A stretch of 64,000 nucleotides of DNA from Owenia fusiformis (lineage: Eukaryota; Annelida; Polychaeta; Sabellida; Oweniidae): the NCBI GenBank assembly GCA_903813345.2, contig CAIIXF020000012.1, positions 20,846,184 through 20,910,183 of the forward strand, written 5' to 3'. The notes under the pieces are model-generated. The model was not told where the DNA came from, did no database searches, and was given only the letters and a program-made list of their open reading frames with translations. The position numbers were made by a program, and so were the translations under genes. Shown here piece after piece: positions 11,655-23,083 of the stretch (position 1 is the stretch's first letter; each line of letters begins with the position of its first letter).

Positions 11655-12830
11655 GTAATACTGATAACCAGTACAGCTGAGTCTCAAATGATTTAAGTTA
11701 GACAAAATCCAGTTTTGAACATAAGTGTATCAAATGGTCAACATCCATCCGCATCCATGTGCATGCTCTAAGCAAGACTTTCATCTTTCTAATTACGTTT
11801 CTCAAGCAGAGCACGGTTTTTAAGGTAATTTCACCCAAGTCTATGTGAATATAACCAACATTTCCAACCTAGAAAAAATTCGATCACTGCTCGAGAATCT
11901 ATTAAAGTAAGTAGAAAGTTAAAAATGTTTAATAGGTAGTAAATAATGTGTTTCATTTTTCACTTTTTTTCCGGATCAAGATTGAGATGAATGAATACTT
12001 AAAAAATAAATTGGCATTTAAAAGAACTATTTTCTCAGAACGAACAATCTCAAGAGATTTTGTCACAAATCAAAGATATATGTTCTGCATTCCAGGTGAC
12101 TTTGATTAAATTCCCTGAATTGCCTTTGGTAGAACATAGTTCTCAATCATGATGAAAACGACACTTTCTGCAATTTTCAAACGATTATTAACATGGTTGC
12201 GAATGGGCGTCAGAAAATGTGTTAGGGGGAGGTCTAAACGTCAGAGGATTTGGCCGTAAATATGTGTACTTGCTTTCCTTTACCAGGGGACCGAGTGGGC
12301 AAAACTCTTGATCCGAAAAAGTTGAAAAGTGAAACAACCTAGTGTATGATCATGTTAAACCACCCCCTAGATCCTGTATTCACTTTTAAAGTGACTTTCA
12401 AAGACTTTAGAGGCTAAAATGATGAACACTCCTCAAGAAAATAGTCTTACCTTTCTCACGCCCGGTGATCGTACAAAATGGATGGAGGGGGGATCAGGCG
12501 ATTTCTGCAAGAAAACTCAACAAATTTGGAAGATTTATTTTTCAAGAGAAAATTTACAACTGAATTGCCGAATGAATAGGCGCAGTGCATGGCAAATATG
12601 TTAGGTCATCTAGTATTTTTTTTGAACTGATACCCTTCAAAGATATGAGATCTATTAAAAAAGGCGCATCATCACCAACGTGCAAAAGTCAATGTTTTTG
12701 CTATAAATCGGGCAACAATGGTCTACACGACCTGTAATAAATAGGTATAAGGGACGTTATTATCACAATACTAATGACATTGCTCACTTTTTTAAGCTAG
12801 TTTTCATGCGATAAATAATCGAAATAAATT
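11655..12830. repeat. Mostly unannotated; repeat copy at 12410-12760
   Basis: A repeat of about 350 bp (12410-12760) starts near CGCCCGGTGATCGTACAAAA and runs through GAAGATTTATTTTTCAAGAG, AGATATGAGATCTATTAAAA and CAATGGTCTACACGAC. Its parts recur at 15160-15300 and 51405-51780. The open frame at 12419-12604 lies in this repeat and is not a host gene. Nothing else is recognised. Confidence 0.55.
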
Positions 12831-12831
12831 A

Positions 12832-13085
12832 ATATTGGAGTGAGGGGGATTGGATGGAGGGGGGGGGGATCACGTGTTTGTAAGACATGATAAGACATGC
12901 TACTTGAATTTATTCTTATGACTCCAAATTTTCCCATTTTTCTTTCTCCAGAGATATAATATCCAGTTTCTTACTGGGGTACTGAGTTTAGTTTTTTTCA
13001 AATACGCGAGTTCTTGTGAATTTGTTCCATCGTAAAGACATACAAATCCCCTCCTCCATCCACTCCCCACCCCCTCCATCCAATA
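12832..13085. mobile_element. Short inverted-repeat element with TTAATATTGG ends
   Basis: The left end TTAATATTGGAGTGAGGGGG and the right end CCACCCCCTCCATCCAATAT (read on the + strand) are inverted and related, each followed inward by a G-rich or C-rich GGATGGAGG-type tract. About 250 bp in total with no coding potential. It is related to the G-rich repeats at 12480 and 15180. Confidence 0.6.
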
Positions 13086-13089
13086 TTAA

Positions 13090-15150
13090 TTCCAGGTTAC
13101 GAAATGCCAATATAGTTCCTATGATGCCGCCTACGAATTTTTAAAATGTAATGTTTTTCCTTTGCAATTCAAGAAAAAATCAACGCCATATGAATATTTC
13201 AATTTTCAATTATCAATTATCGTAAATTGGCCCTGATACATGTAGGGTCGGGGTTTTAGGAATTTACTTTTTCCAACTGTTGTTTATTGTACGTTAAGTC
13301 ATACAAAACGATTGTCTGTTACTGCTTTGGGTAACCTGTTAAAAGAGCCTGAACTGTCCAAATCGATTCAATAAAAGTAGAAAACGCAAATTGAGATATC
13401 AAAATGGCATCTAGTGGTATTCCCCACGTTAACATAAAGCTATATTTCAAAATCCAGAAACATTGTCAAATTGGACTCGAGAGAATTAAACAAGGCGAAA
13501 CGAGCCACGATGGACAATGAATAAATACTTCTATTGTTTCCCGTTAAATTACTTTTCCAGAAATAGACAGAAACAAATTTTGAAAGGATTATACTCTTAC
13601 TGGTAGATAAGACAAAAGAGTTTACATAATGTTAAAATGTTAAGGGTTTTGGATGTATGATAATTGATTCAATTGTAATATTAATAGGAGTTGATGACAA
13701 TAGAACATTGATTGATATCTGTATTTCGTTAAGTAAAAATTGCGGTATTGTGTCCTTGCGCAGTCGTAAGGGCGTCGTAGACTAAGCCAAGAAAATAACG
13801 AGAATGAGGTCTTCGCTAATTGTGCGTTTCATTTAAATAAATGTGACCAGCACTCTTTCTTAAATACTTAGTGACTGCATTACTTAACATTCAGCTCCTG
13901 AGTCAACTCCACTTGCAATCATTGAATTATCTCATTGTCTTGACCAATCAAAGTGGAGAGACTAACGAATCATGGGATTGCGGGTGGGTACGTGAATGAC
14001 GTACTACGAATGGGAATGGTGATGCCGATGGAAATATAAGCCGTAGTTTCAATTAGTGATAAAGACATATACAATCATTTGGTACTAACATAAAACACTG
14101 GACTATCACATTGATAACATAAGATCGCGTAAGTATTTGGTTAAATATGATTAATTTGAATTAAGTATAAGACTTTATCATTGCATCCGTGAAATGAAAA
14201 CAGACGCAGCTGTGGCAGTTGAGTAGAGCAAATGCGATACGCTGTGATAAACTTGCTTGATCAGTTCACTTTTAAACATGTTTGATCGAATACCGTGCAA
14301 ACTGGGGATTCGGGTTGTTTCAATGAACTCCCACACGACTTTTAGAAAAAATAATTGAATATCTTGACCGCGAAATATGGACAAACTTTTGGGTCTAATT
14401 ATTTTCTTGATTAATGACTTCGAAATAAAATGAAACATTCTGCAGCTGTTTACTGGCATGTTAATCATATTTAATTGACTCGTTTATGTCAAGTACGATA
14501 CTTGTTAAACCAATGTATTCTTTCAGCCATGAAATACTGTACCTTAGATGTGCATTACCAAGTCTCTCTTTATCTAAGCTATGCCAAGGGATGAACCACG
14601 ATTCTCACGTCGCGAAAGAGAAATCTTTAGCCGCGATCACTATTTCCTCGGTCCCAAACATATTTCTCCACTCCACGGTCGTATAATTATTCATCAATTA
14701 TTAAAATGGCGAATCTGTTCCATATTTACATAAAAGTATAAATGCTTATAAATGTGTAAATGGTCCCCTATGCTGAATTACAACACCAAATGAAGGTCAA
14801 CTTTTGAACAATACATCAAGGTATAGTAAATTAGTATATCGTGAAAAATGAAACCACTGCTGTTCAAGAGGTTATTGTAAGACAACACGAATAGCTTGTG
14901 AAATCATTAACCCCATCTGCATACAGGAACACATGCTACTCATATCAATAATTCCTAAACGCAAATGAAACGTAAATGATATGCAATATATCGTAAATGA
15001 TACGTAAATGACATGCAACGTATCAAACTTTCTATATTCTATCATGTTTTGGTTCGCGAGTCAGGAACACAAAGAAAATATGGTCGACTTCTTCATTCAG
15101 GCGAACTAGACCCTGAATGAGAAACATATTTTCTTGAAAGACATTTATAG
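13090..15150. other. No gene recognised
   Basis: AT-rich single-copy-looking sequence. Open frames such as 14178-14468 (-) and 14486-14686 (+) are unrecognised and lack convincing splice or domain support. Several CGTAAATGA words occur near 14960-15020. Nothing else found. Confidence 0.4.
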
Positions 15151-15159
15151 GTAAGTCAC

Positions 15160-15410
15160 ACGCCCGGTGGTCGGTGAAATGGGACGGAGGGGGGGGGGCG
15201 ATTTCTGCAACAAAATTCAACTAATCTGGAAGATTTGTTTTTCAAGAGAAAGTTAACCATTGAATTGCTGAATGAATAAGTGCACGGTATGGTAGAAAAT
15301 TCAACAAATCTGGAAGATTTATTTGTTCGTAATATAATAAGAAAATCCCTCCTTATGAAAATCATAAAGCCACGTGTCTCCTCTTTACAATGATATATCA
15401 TTCATTGATA
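15160..15410. repeat. Copy of the CGCCCGGTG...GGAGGGGGGG repeat
   Basis: It shares CGCCCGGTG, a G-run, GATTTCTGCAA, GGAAGATTTGTTTTTCAAGA and TGAATTGCTGAATGAATA with 12458-12600 and, for the last part, with 51425-51470. It is a diverged dispersed repeat. The minus-strand frame at 15156-15401 lies within it and is not a gene candidate. Confidence 0.6.
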
Positions 15411-16134
15411 TTTGGTCATGTGAAAGTCAGTACAAGGGACATAGGGGCTATTGGAAGAAGGTGTGACTGGTGTGGCATAGACACTAAAGTGTTCATACTC
15501 ATACTCTTGCAATAATTCATCCTAAAACCCCTCAAAATTGCCACCACTTCATTGCACATAAAGGTGCACTCATCTGTCCATGTCATGCATGGTTCAGCCC
15601 TGAGTCATCTGTGGGTTAAAGCAGAGAAAAGCAGCCCATGGGCAATTATTTCTCGAGGTTTTGCAATATCTGGTGGAGGAATTGTGAGCACAGATGCTCC
15701 TGAGGTAGCTCCAAAAGAAATAAGTCATAGTAATTCAAGTCAGGGGAACTTCCATTGGCATTTAGCTTTTGCACTGATTTTTGCAATATCTAAAACTTGG
15801 CGCAGAGCCGATGTTGACCCACTGTGCAAATGGAAGGATTTCTCACCCAACCATTACCACATGTGAATGAATGACATATCATTGCAAAGAGGAGAGACGT
15901 GGCTTTATGGTACATTGAATGAAATTGATGTAGCCATCACTAGTTTTGTGATTTTACGAGATAACTACTTGTTGCGTTTTTTATACACCCTGTATAGTGT
16001 AAGCTGTACACTAGACAGCGGGCCAATATAACTTTTGAAAAGCCCGTGCTCGGTAACTCTCTGATTGATGAAGCGCTGGGTCTACTTTCCCAACATCCGG
16101 GTACTTTTCTTCCTGCCGAAATCATGAACAAAAA
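15411..16134. other. No gene recognised; unassigned open frame
   Basis: The plus-strand frame 15552-15866 encodes 104 residues with no family I recognise and no clear splice signals. I list it only as an open frame of unknown status. Confidence 0.3.
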
Positions 16135-16227
16135 ATGGATTTCGCCGGAGGTCTCGACGATTTCGATGAATTAATGCAATTTTTTGATGATGATGCACTG
16201 GAAGACCTATCTGTAAAACGATCATAA
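16135..16227 (+). CDS. Tiny acidic open frame (30 aa), possible exon or fossil
   Basis: ATG at 16135, stop at 16225-16227. The peptide is strongly acidic: MDFAGGLDDFDELMQFFDDD, then a short basic tail. Such an Asp-rich start resembles the N-terminal regions of some Harbinger-type transposases or a first coding exon, but this is only an impression. The 488-bp E element is inserted 36 bp downstream. It could be chance. Confidence 0.2.
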   Translation: MDFAGGLDDFDELMQFFDDDALEDLSVKRS

Positions 16228-16263
16228 AGTTGTGTGTTTAGAAAAATTGCTCAATTCGGTTAT

Positions 16264-16751
16264 GGTATGAGGTTCCATATCCATCCGCCAATAGCCATAT
16301 CAATCCGCCCTATATAGTCCATTTAAAAACCTGTAGTATTGTTCTAAATAACACCATAGTTTGTTTCTAGGGTACCAGTACCTAGTATGCCACTATTTGG
16401 TATTAAAATAAAGAGAAGGAGTTTTGAACTTTCATTTGAATTACGAAAATAGCGATGTAGGTCAAAAATAGTTCCGATGTGAGCATGTTTACTACGCGTT
16501 GGCCCATCATCTCAGAATTGAGGAAATGGTAGCAAACGCGAGTTACAATAAATGGACGCTGATATCTCAAAAAGTAACCTGACTCCCTATAATTTGATGT
16601 AGATCAATCGAACCCCTATATGAACAGGTACATTTTGATATATAACACTATGGGGGTATTAAAAAGCGTTTTAAAGTTGATCACGAACGCCATATGTGCA
16701 AAGTATTGATATGAATTTTCGAATTTGGTGTTGGATTACGGTACTCATACC
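16264..16751 (+). mobile_element. Solo E element (488 bp) with TTAT target duplication
   Basis: It starts GGTATGAGGTTCCATATCC and ends GGTACTCATACC, so GGTATGAG/CTCATACC are short terminal inverted repeats. The direct repeat TTAT flanks it at 16260-16263 and 16752-16755. It is homologous end to end with the two E copies that bracket the composite at 23084-25597, with more substitutions and small indels. A TTAA-like 4-bp target recalls piggyBac and Kolobok superfamilies (established knowledge); assignment needs a search. No transposase. Confidence 0.85.
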
Positions 16752-16960
16752 TTATCTTCAGTTGATCGGTTAGTTTCATCTCCAGTTGATCGGTCAGTAT
16801 TTGCGTAGTAATACATGACGTCATTCGGTCAAGAACATTCGTAAGAAGATATATACAAACATGGGAATAAATAATTATTTCCGAACAATTGCTAGTCAAT
16901 TAAATAAGAAAACAGTACTCTCTGACCAGTCGGCATCACCATAGGTTTGTTATAGATTGT

Positions 16961-17080
16961 TTATGTCACTATCGTTGCGCATATGCCGGCCCTCGGTTCT
17001 CAGTGATCAATGCCCCTCCCAAGGTCGGGCCATATATCACTGAAAACCTCGGACATATGCAACGATAGTGACATAACCTC
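16961..17080. repeat. Small inverted repeat around a G/C-rich centre
   Basis: TTATGTCACTATCGTTGCGC on the left pairs with the complement (ending CAACGATAGTGACATAA) on the right. Inner parts GCCCTCGGTTCTCAGTGAT and ATCACTGAAAACCTCGG pair less perfectly. Likely a small foldback element. Confidence 0.65.
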
Positions 17081-17089
17081 TAAATATTG

Positions 17090-20000
17090 GACCGAGGGCC
17101 TTCGGTAAGGTCAAAGAAGAAACAACCATCAGAAAACTTGATGATAGCCAGCAGTAACGTCGAGGGAGAATTGTAAGGCGTTCGATCGAATATAAATCTA
17201 ATTGATTAATAATGATTATTAGACATGCCCTTGGAATATATGAACATTCCAATACCTCTGTAACATTTAATCAAATATAAATCTTACCTTTTTCACTATA
17301 TAAAATAGAGAATATTGCTTGGTTATAAGAAGTGTCTATTTGTAAGAATCTCTTGTAATCAGCAAAAATACTCAGCACATATAAACAGAGACATTACAGA
17401 GACAATACTCGCTGCATATATGGAACACTCTGTATATTCAGGTATTGCTCCTCTTTATTTGTAGAACAGCACAAATAAGCACTGATTATATGTGAAGTTA
17501 AGAATACTCAAATATATGCAAACGCAATACTTTGTAAGTGTGCAATATAGTCACACATTATAATTGCTTCTTTCTGACTATATTAGGCTATTTCTAAGTT
17601 ACACTGCTCATTTTATAACTGAGCATACAAATAAAAAACAGACTATTTGTGCGTATTTTTCTTTTAAGCAAGATAAAACAATACAACAAAAGAATGTAAG
17701 TACCGTCCGTAGTTCTTAATGAATATGACTTTACCTGTGTATAATAAGCAACTAGATGGATTTTGAAATGATCTATTTTTACTATAATTATGATTTTGGA
17801 CACCTTTACAGTCGCGCCAGAAAAGAGAGATCTTCCTTGTAGTTATCAAAAGTTGCTAATAAAAATAGCTTGTGCAAACACGTGTTTTGTATGGATATCG
17901 CCCCCCCCCCCCCCCCGACGGAAAGCTGGCCGCACCGCTGAACTTGTTATCTCTACTTTAAGAGTCAATGCAACCCAATTCTTCCTGAGAAGGTATTATT
18001 ATTTAACATTGACAACCTGTTAACACCGTTTGTATTAAATCTTGGATTATGCATGGGAATTCAATTCTTTACTTTTTCAAATCGCCGCTTTGATTGTTTC
18101 CAATTGCTCATGATCAAAGCAAATGGAAGGCTAGACTCTTTTGGTCATGTTTTCGATTTCAATTATAATCCACACTACAATTCAGAATCATAAAATATAA
18201 ATCACTGGAGCAACGCGTACATGTACGTCCAACAGCTTTTAATCCGTTTAATAAGTTATCAAAACACATTCTTGCCTTTAAATTAAAGCCCATGTTAAAT
18301 TCCTCCCGGTAAAGTCGGTATTTAAAAAAAATTATAACAGGTAATGGAATCGAAAGAAGATTTCATAGTGTTTATGTTTCAATCAGTGTTGATTTCATTG
18401 TCTTATATAACTCATTTACATGAGTTTTCTATTCCCGATGCTTGGTCATAGTTTGCCCGGATAGTTTGTTTATAAGAAATTGATTTAAGTTTAAATAGAA
18501 AATAAAGATAGTATTCTTATTTGAGTTTTACAAACTGGGTATCAAAAAGCCGGCTTTTTAACTTCAGTTTGAAACTGGCTTTTTTATCCTGCTTTTTCAG
18601 AACTATAGATTGTAAATGCGGTTGCCTTCGTGTACTTTTCTATGTTTAGGTGCAGTTTTGTGAATATTCAAAATATCATTTTTTGATAATTTGATAATAT
18701 GAGAAGGAACACAGACAAAACCCGAGAATCAACAGTTATACAGGCTACATTCCGCCTCATTATCTATGTCATGATCATTATAACATAATTCCCATACCTG
18801 TTTACGGCTGAGTGTAGGTTCGCATGGGCGTAGCCAAGGCGGGGGGTGATATGTGCGGTTGCATTCCCCACCCTCTCAAAAAGCAAAAGCAAAAAAACAT
18901 TGACATTGAAATCCAGAAATTCCGGGGGTAAACGCCGTTCCGGGCCTCGCTTCGTTCGCATTGATGCAAACCAAAGAAATCTCACCCCCTGAACAATGCT
19001 GACTCTGCCCCTGGTTCAAGTAGTGATTATAAGGTTAGCCATTTTGTGAAATCAAATGAGATAACCTTGACACTAAAATCTATATTCTACATGATCTTTG
19101 CATGAAATATCAATTGCGTTTAATATGAACTTTTTTGAAAGTACGTGAGCCCCCCCCCCCAGGCGAAAGCTGGCAACGAGCCCGGGGCAACGAGCCTGTA
19201 ATATGATGACTTGCCCCAGTCTCTTCCAAATCGTGTAATAAGATATTAGGGGACATACATTATTCAGGTGACTTTACTGAGTTAAACTTGCAAACAATAT
19301 ATTATAATTTCACAATACATGTTTTCTGTTATGCATTTTATCAGAGATAGCCTTGTTTCTATTTCGAATTGGGTCTTGCCTTGTTTCTCATTTCCAAATA
19401 TATTCACGAAATTTGAAAGATTCTGTATGCTCAGTTGATAATTTGATAATAAAGATAAAGAAACGGGTACATTTATTGCAACTGTTTCATTTGACAGATC
19501 AATTAATAAGTTTTGTGCATGGTAGAGCAAACTTACAAAAAATGCCTTTTGACATGCCAGAGCAATATTCAAAACTTTAATCCCTTATTAATTAATTCTT
19601 GCAAATGAGTTAAGTTCTCACTAATATTGATCAGTTTGTTATAGTTATTATATGGATTAATTTCTACAGCCGGTGGTTCTAATTTCCGCATAAAATTATT
19701 TTGCAAGGTAAATTTACATGTATGTAATGATTGTATAGTCCCCGTGCTACATTGTATAATTAAATTTCTGTTAAATTTAGAAAGTAACCGATTATCTCTG
19801 AAGGAATACAAAAGGTAGTTCAACATTTTTAAGAATATAACAAGGCGAGCATGGATCCCACGGGGGGGGGGGGGCTTAGCTAGATTATTATCAGATGTTT
19901 GTATTGTTCACTTCTAAGGATGTTATTTTAGCAAGTAATGCAATCAGACGGCTTGTGTTCAATGGTGTTACTTATAATTAGTGCTGGGATGATTTTTAAA

Positions 20001-22250
20001 TCCATGGGAAAGTAATACCTGAGATCAAGGCATTTGTTGAAATAAAATATTGAGATTTTTAATACCAATAACCCTTTCAATAATTACATCTAGCTTATTT
20101 GATGTGAGTTTTATCTACTGCTTCTTCTAGCATCTGGGTTCCTAGTAAATTATGATGTAAAGTAAATAAGGTTTTTGACATGTAATACGTAATGTACGTG
20201 TACTTATTCAAAATCTTTATCCTCGATTAAAGCTTTAATGATCGCAAAATAATAAACAAATGTATCAAAATATTGAAAACTCAATATTACATGTCAAATG
20301 ACAGCTATTATTATGTGAAAATGTGAGTAAGATCAGAGACATATAAAACATGTCTCTGGTAAGATACAATCACTACATCTGCAAATACATGTATGCAATA
20401 TATGCGAGATCGCATTTAAACTTGATTGATTTAAATTGATTAAATGTCTGAAAAAGAGCTTTAATGATGTTTTTTTAAATCATGGTAAATGGCTTTCGAA
20501 ACATTTGATTGCAACACATATTTCAGTTTGGAACAAAATACTCAACCGGGCCGATGAATCGTAGCAAATGTGACCTAGGCATTAGCGAGGAAAATACATT
20601 TGACCCAATGATCCCTTGCTGAATCCCTATATAGATAAGATATATATCAAGGCCTACACAAATATTAAATAAGAGTTCCAACAAACACTTTATCAGTAAT
20701 CTTAACAACTAAATAAGCTATTTATGTGATTAAATTATGTCTATCAATTTCTTGATTGCAGATTATTAAAGAGATATTATGTCGGGAGGGGGTCCAAGAT
20801 TAATACAATTCTTAAATCACCAGAATGTCATTCAGATTTAATCCTATGAATAAGCTTATTATTTGAAATTAAAACTTAATGCATAAAAAAAGTGAATTAT
20901 TAGTTTGTATTTTGAATGCAAAGAATGAAAAGGTAATTCTATACAAATCACGAATGCTTCTCTAAACATCCGGCCACAATTGTGCAATTGTGTCAGGTAA
21001 TTAGCACTGTTTATGTTTACATTACTTATTAGAGATGTCAAATCATGGGTTCATCAATACAGCATTATGCTTGTTCATGTTTCATGTTTTAACAATATCT
21101 ATTGTTATTGAATAAGTGAAGATGAGGAGAGGGTTGATATTGAGCAAGCTGCATGTCTCCGAGCTATGATGCACAAGTAATGATGTTGACATTTTGCCTT
21201 GCTTTGCTTGCTCTACGAGTAGTCCATAAATATGAAGCCATACGGTGAGAATGTCTACACATTGGCGAAATTTAGCCAGACAGTCGTTTGCTCCACGCCA
21301 GACCCAGGAACACGACGAAGCCTCTCGTAAGTGAAAGTTTAGCTTGCTTTTTAGTTCTCTTTTTATTTCTCTTAATGGATAGATGATTGAGTTTTGATAT
21401 AAGTAGTTTCGATGAATAAAAAACACAATAAAGACAGTTGGCAAATTGTTGTAAATATAAGACTTGGCATTGATCTTGATAATTTAATTAATTGATTGTC
21501 TTGGAAGGTCCATTATACTGTATGGCTGAACAGTATGCTATAAACTGGTGTCTTTGTATCATTGATTAAAATACACAGTAGTGTCTATGTATTTTCAGAG
21601 CAGTGTCTCCAGAGCAGTGTATTTGTGTGCAGTGACAGATTTCTCGCAAAATAGAAATCATGTGAATCAGCTGAATTTACATATATATTGAGAAACTTGT
21701 AGAAGAAAGGAGTTTGAATGGGGGAAAGCAGAATTCGGTATCGTACGAGAATTTTCTACCGGAAGACAGGCCATATCTAACTACAAAAACACAGTTTTCA
21801 AGATCGAGCAATATGCATACATTGATTTGGAGCATAAGTTCGCACCATTTTAAAGATAGAAATATAATGTTACATCATGTACAATGCAATGTAAATATAC
21901 GTATTTGTTTAGCAGTATACAGGTTTGGCCAAAACATAATAATCCTATTTATATCCATCAAAATGTTTCATCATATTTTTTTAGTATTGAACTTCATATC
22001 CTTGTTTTTGAAAATGATTTTCGTTTCCCGATGTATACAATTTAGTTTATCTATTTGACGTTATTACTTATAGAGGTTGTTTCATTGGCCCACTCTGTAC
22101 ATTCACATCTAAAGAAATTTAAAATAAATTATAAAAAACGTAAAAGCTGTTTGTGTGCAATTTTTTTCTAACTTGTGTTAACGTGTATATTCAGTTTTAA
22201 CTCCCGTTTATGCCTGGGTCGATGCCCAATTCACAAAACAACGTCTACCA
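17090..22250. other. Five kilobases without a recognised gene
   Basis: AT-rich sequence with scattered short frames, none recognised. Homopolymer C or G tracts occur at about 17901-17917, 19149-19160 and 19861-19874. The first two are each followed by a GGCGAAAGCTGGC-like or GGAAAGCTGGCC word, which marks a dispersed repeat also seen at 58759-58934. A GGGCGTAGCCAAGGCGGGGG stretch at about 18828 belongs to the same repeat class. A patch at 17340-17560 resembles the ATATGC-rich island at 22260-22700. Confidence 0.4.
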
Positions 22251-22259
22251 GTCCTCCTA

Positions 22260-22700
22260 ATTAAGCAAAAATATGCATATCTTGTGCTGCATATGATCAT
22301 AAAGGAATGTCAAATATACCGATCTTGACTCCATATATGCAAATGCAGTTAGTTTATATTTTCGTGCATGTCTCAATATAATCACATGCTGCATATCACT
22401 TATCTCAAAATATGCAGGAATACTCATGAAAAATGGCATATATGCAGATCATATGCAAATATAACCAGTGTCAATTTCTATATATATCTAGTATACTCAA
22501 CTGCTTATATTTGTCTATCCCAAATAAGCAGGTGCATGCAGTTTCTGCGCTGCATATAATCACAAGTAAACAGCAAATATGCAAAGTATGTCTGAATATA
22601 AGCAAATATACTCAGTGACAGTACCCGTATATTCAGTCAGTATTCTCTGTGGATGTTTGTTATATGCAGCTGCATATATTTGTGTTCCATATATGTAGTT
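22260..22700. repeat. Island rich in ATATGC/ATGCAAAT and ACTCAG words
   Basis: It contains many ATATGCAG, TATGCAAA and ATACTCAG words, including two exact ATGCAAAT octamers (about 22338 and 22454), and resembles 17340-17560. Open frames here reflect the simple composition. It could be a degenerate repeat or a regulatory patch; no function is shown. Confidence 0.35.
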
Positions 22701-23083
22701 ATTGTCTGCGTTCTGTCAGTGATGATTACTGTTTATAACATGCAATTCGAAGCAAATAAACACCAGAATTGCTCGTTATTTGCAAGCAATATTCGTTTTT
22801 TTATACAGTGTTTGTTAATGTATTATGTTTTATAAAACATGAACAATAATTTGTTGTTTGACCCCTTGCGATTATATGGAAAAATTCTGGTAATAAAATG
22901 TTTTAAATGGTAAGAAAACTAATATGTTCCCAATGATAAATTACCTAAATATTCCACACAATTTTGTTGAATCTACTCGACTCGTATTTGAAAAATCAAA
23001 CAAAATCTGAAAAACACACTTGCGTAATAACACTAATTAAACACCGACATCTACAGTACAATTATAGTATATTTTTACATTAT

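Noticed and set aside
22260-22700. Octamer (ATGCAAAT) cluster as an enhancer
   Set aside because: Only two exact octamers in a patch whose overall composition favours ATATGC words; chance or a degenerate repeat explains it as well.
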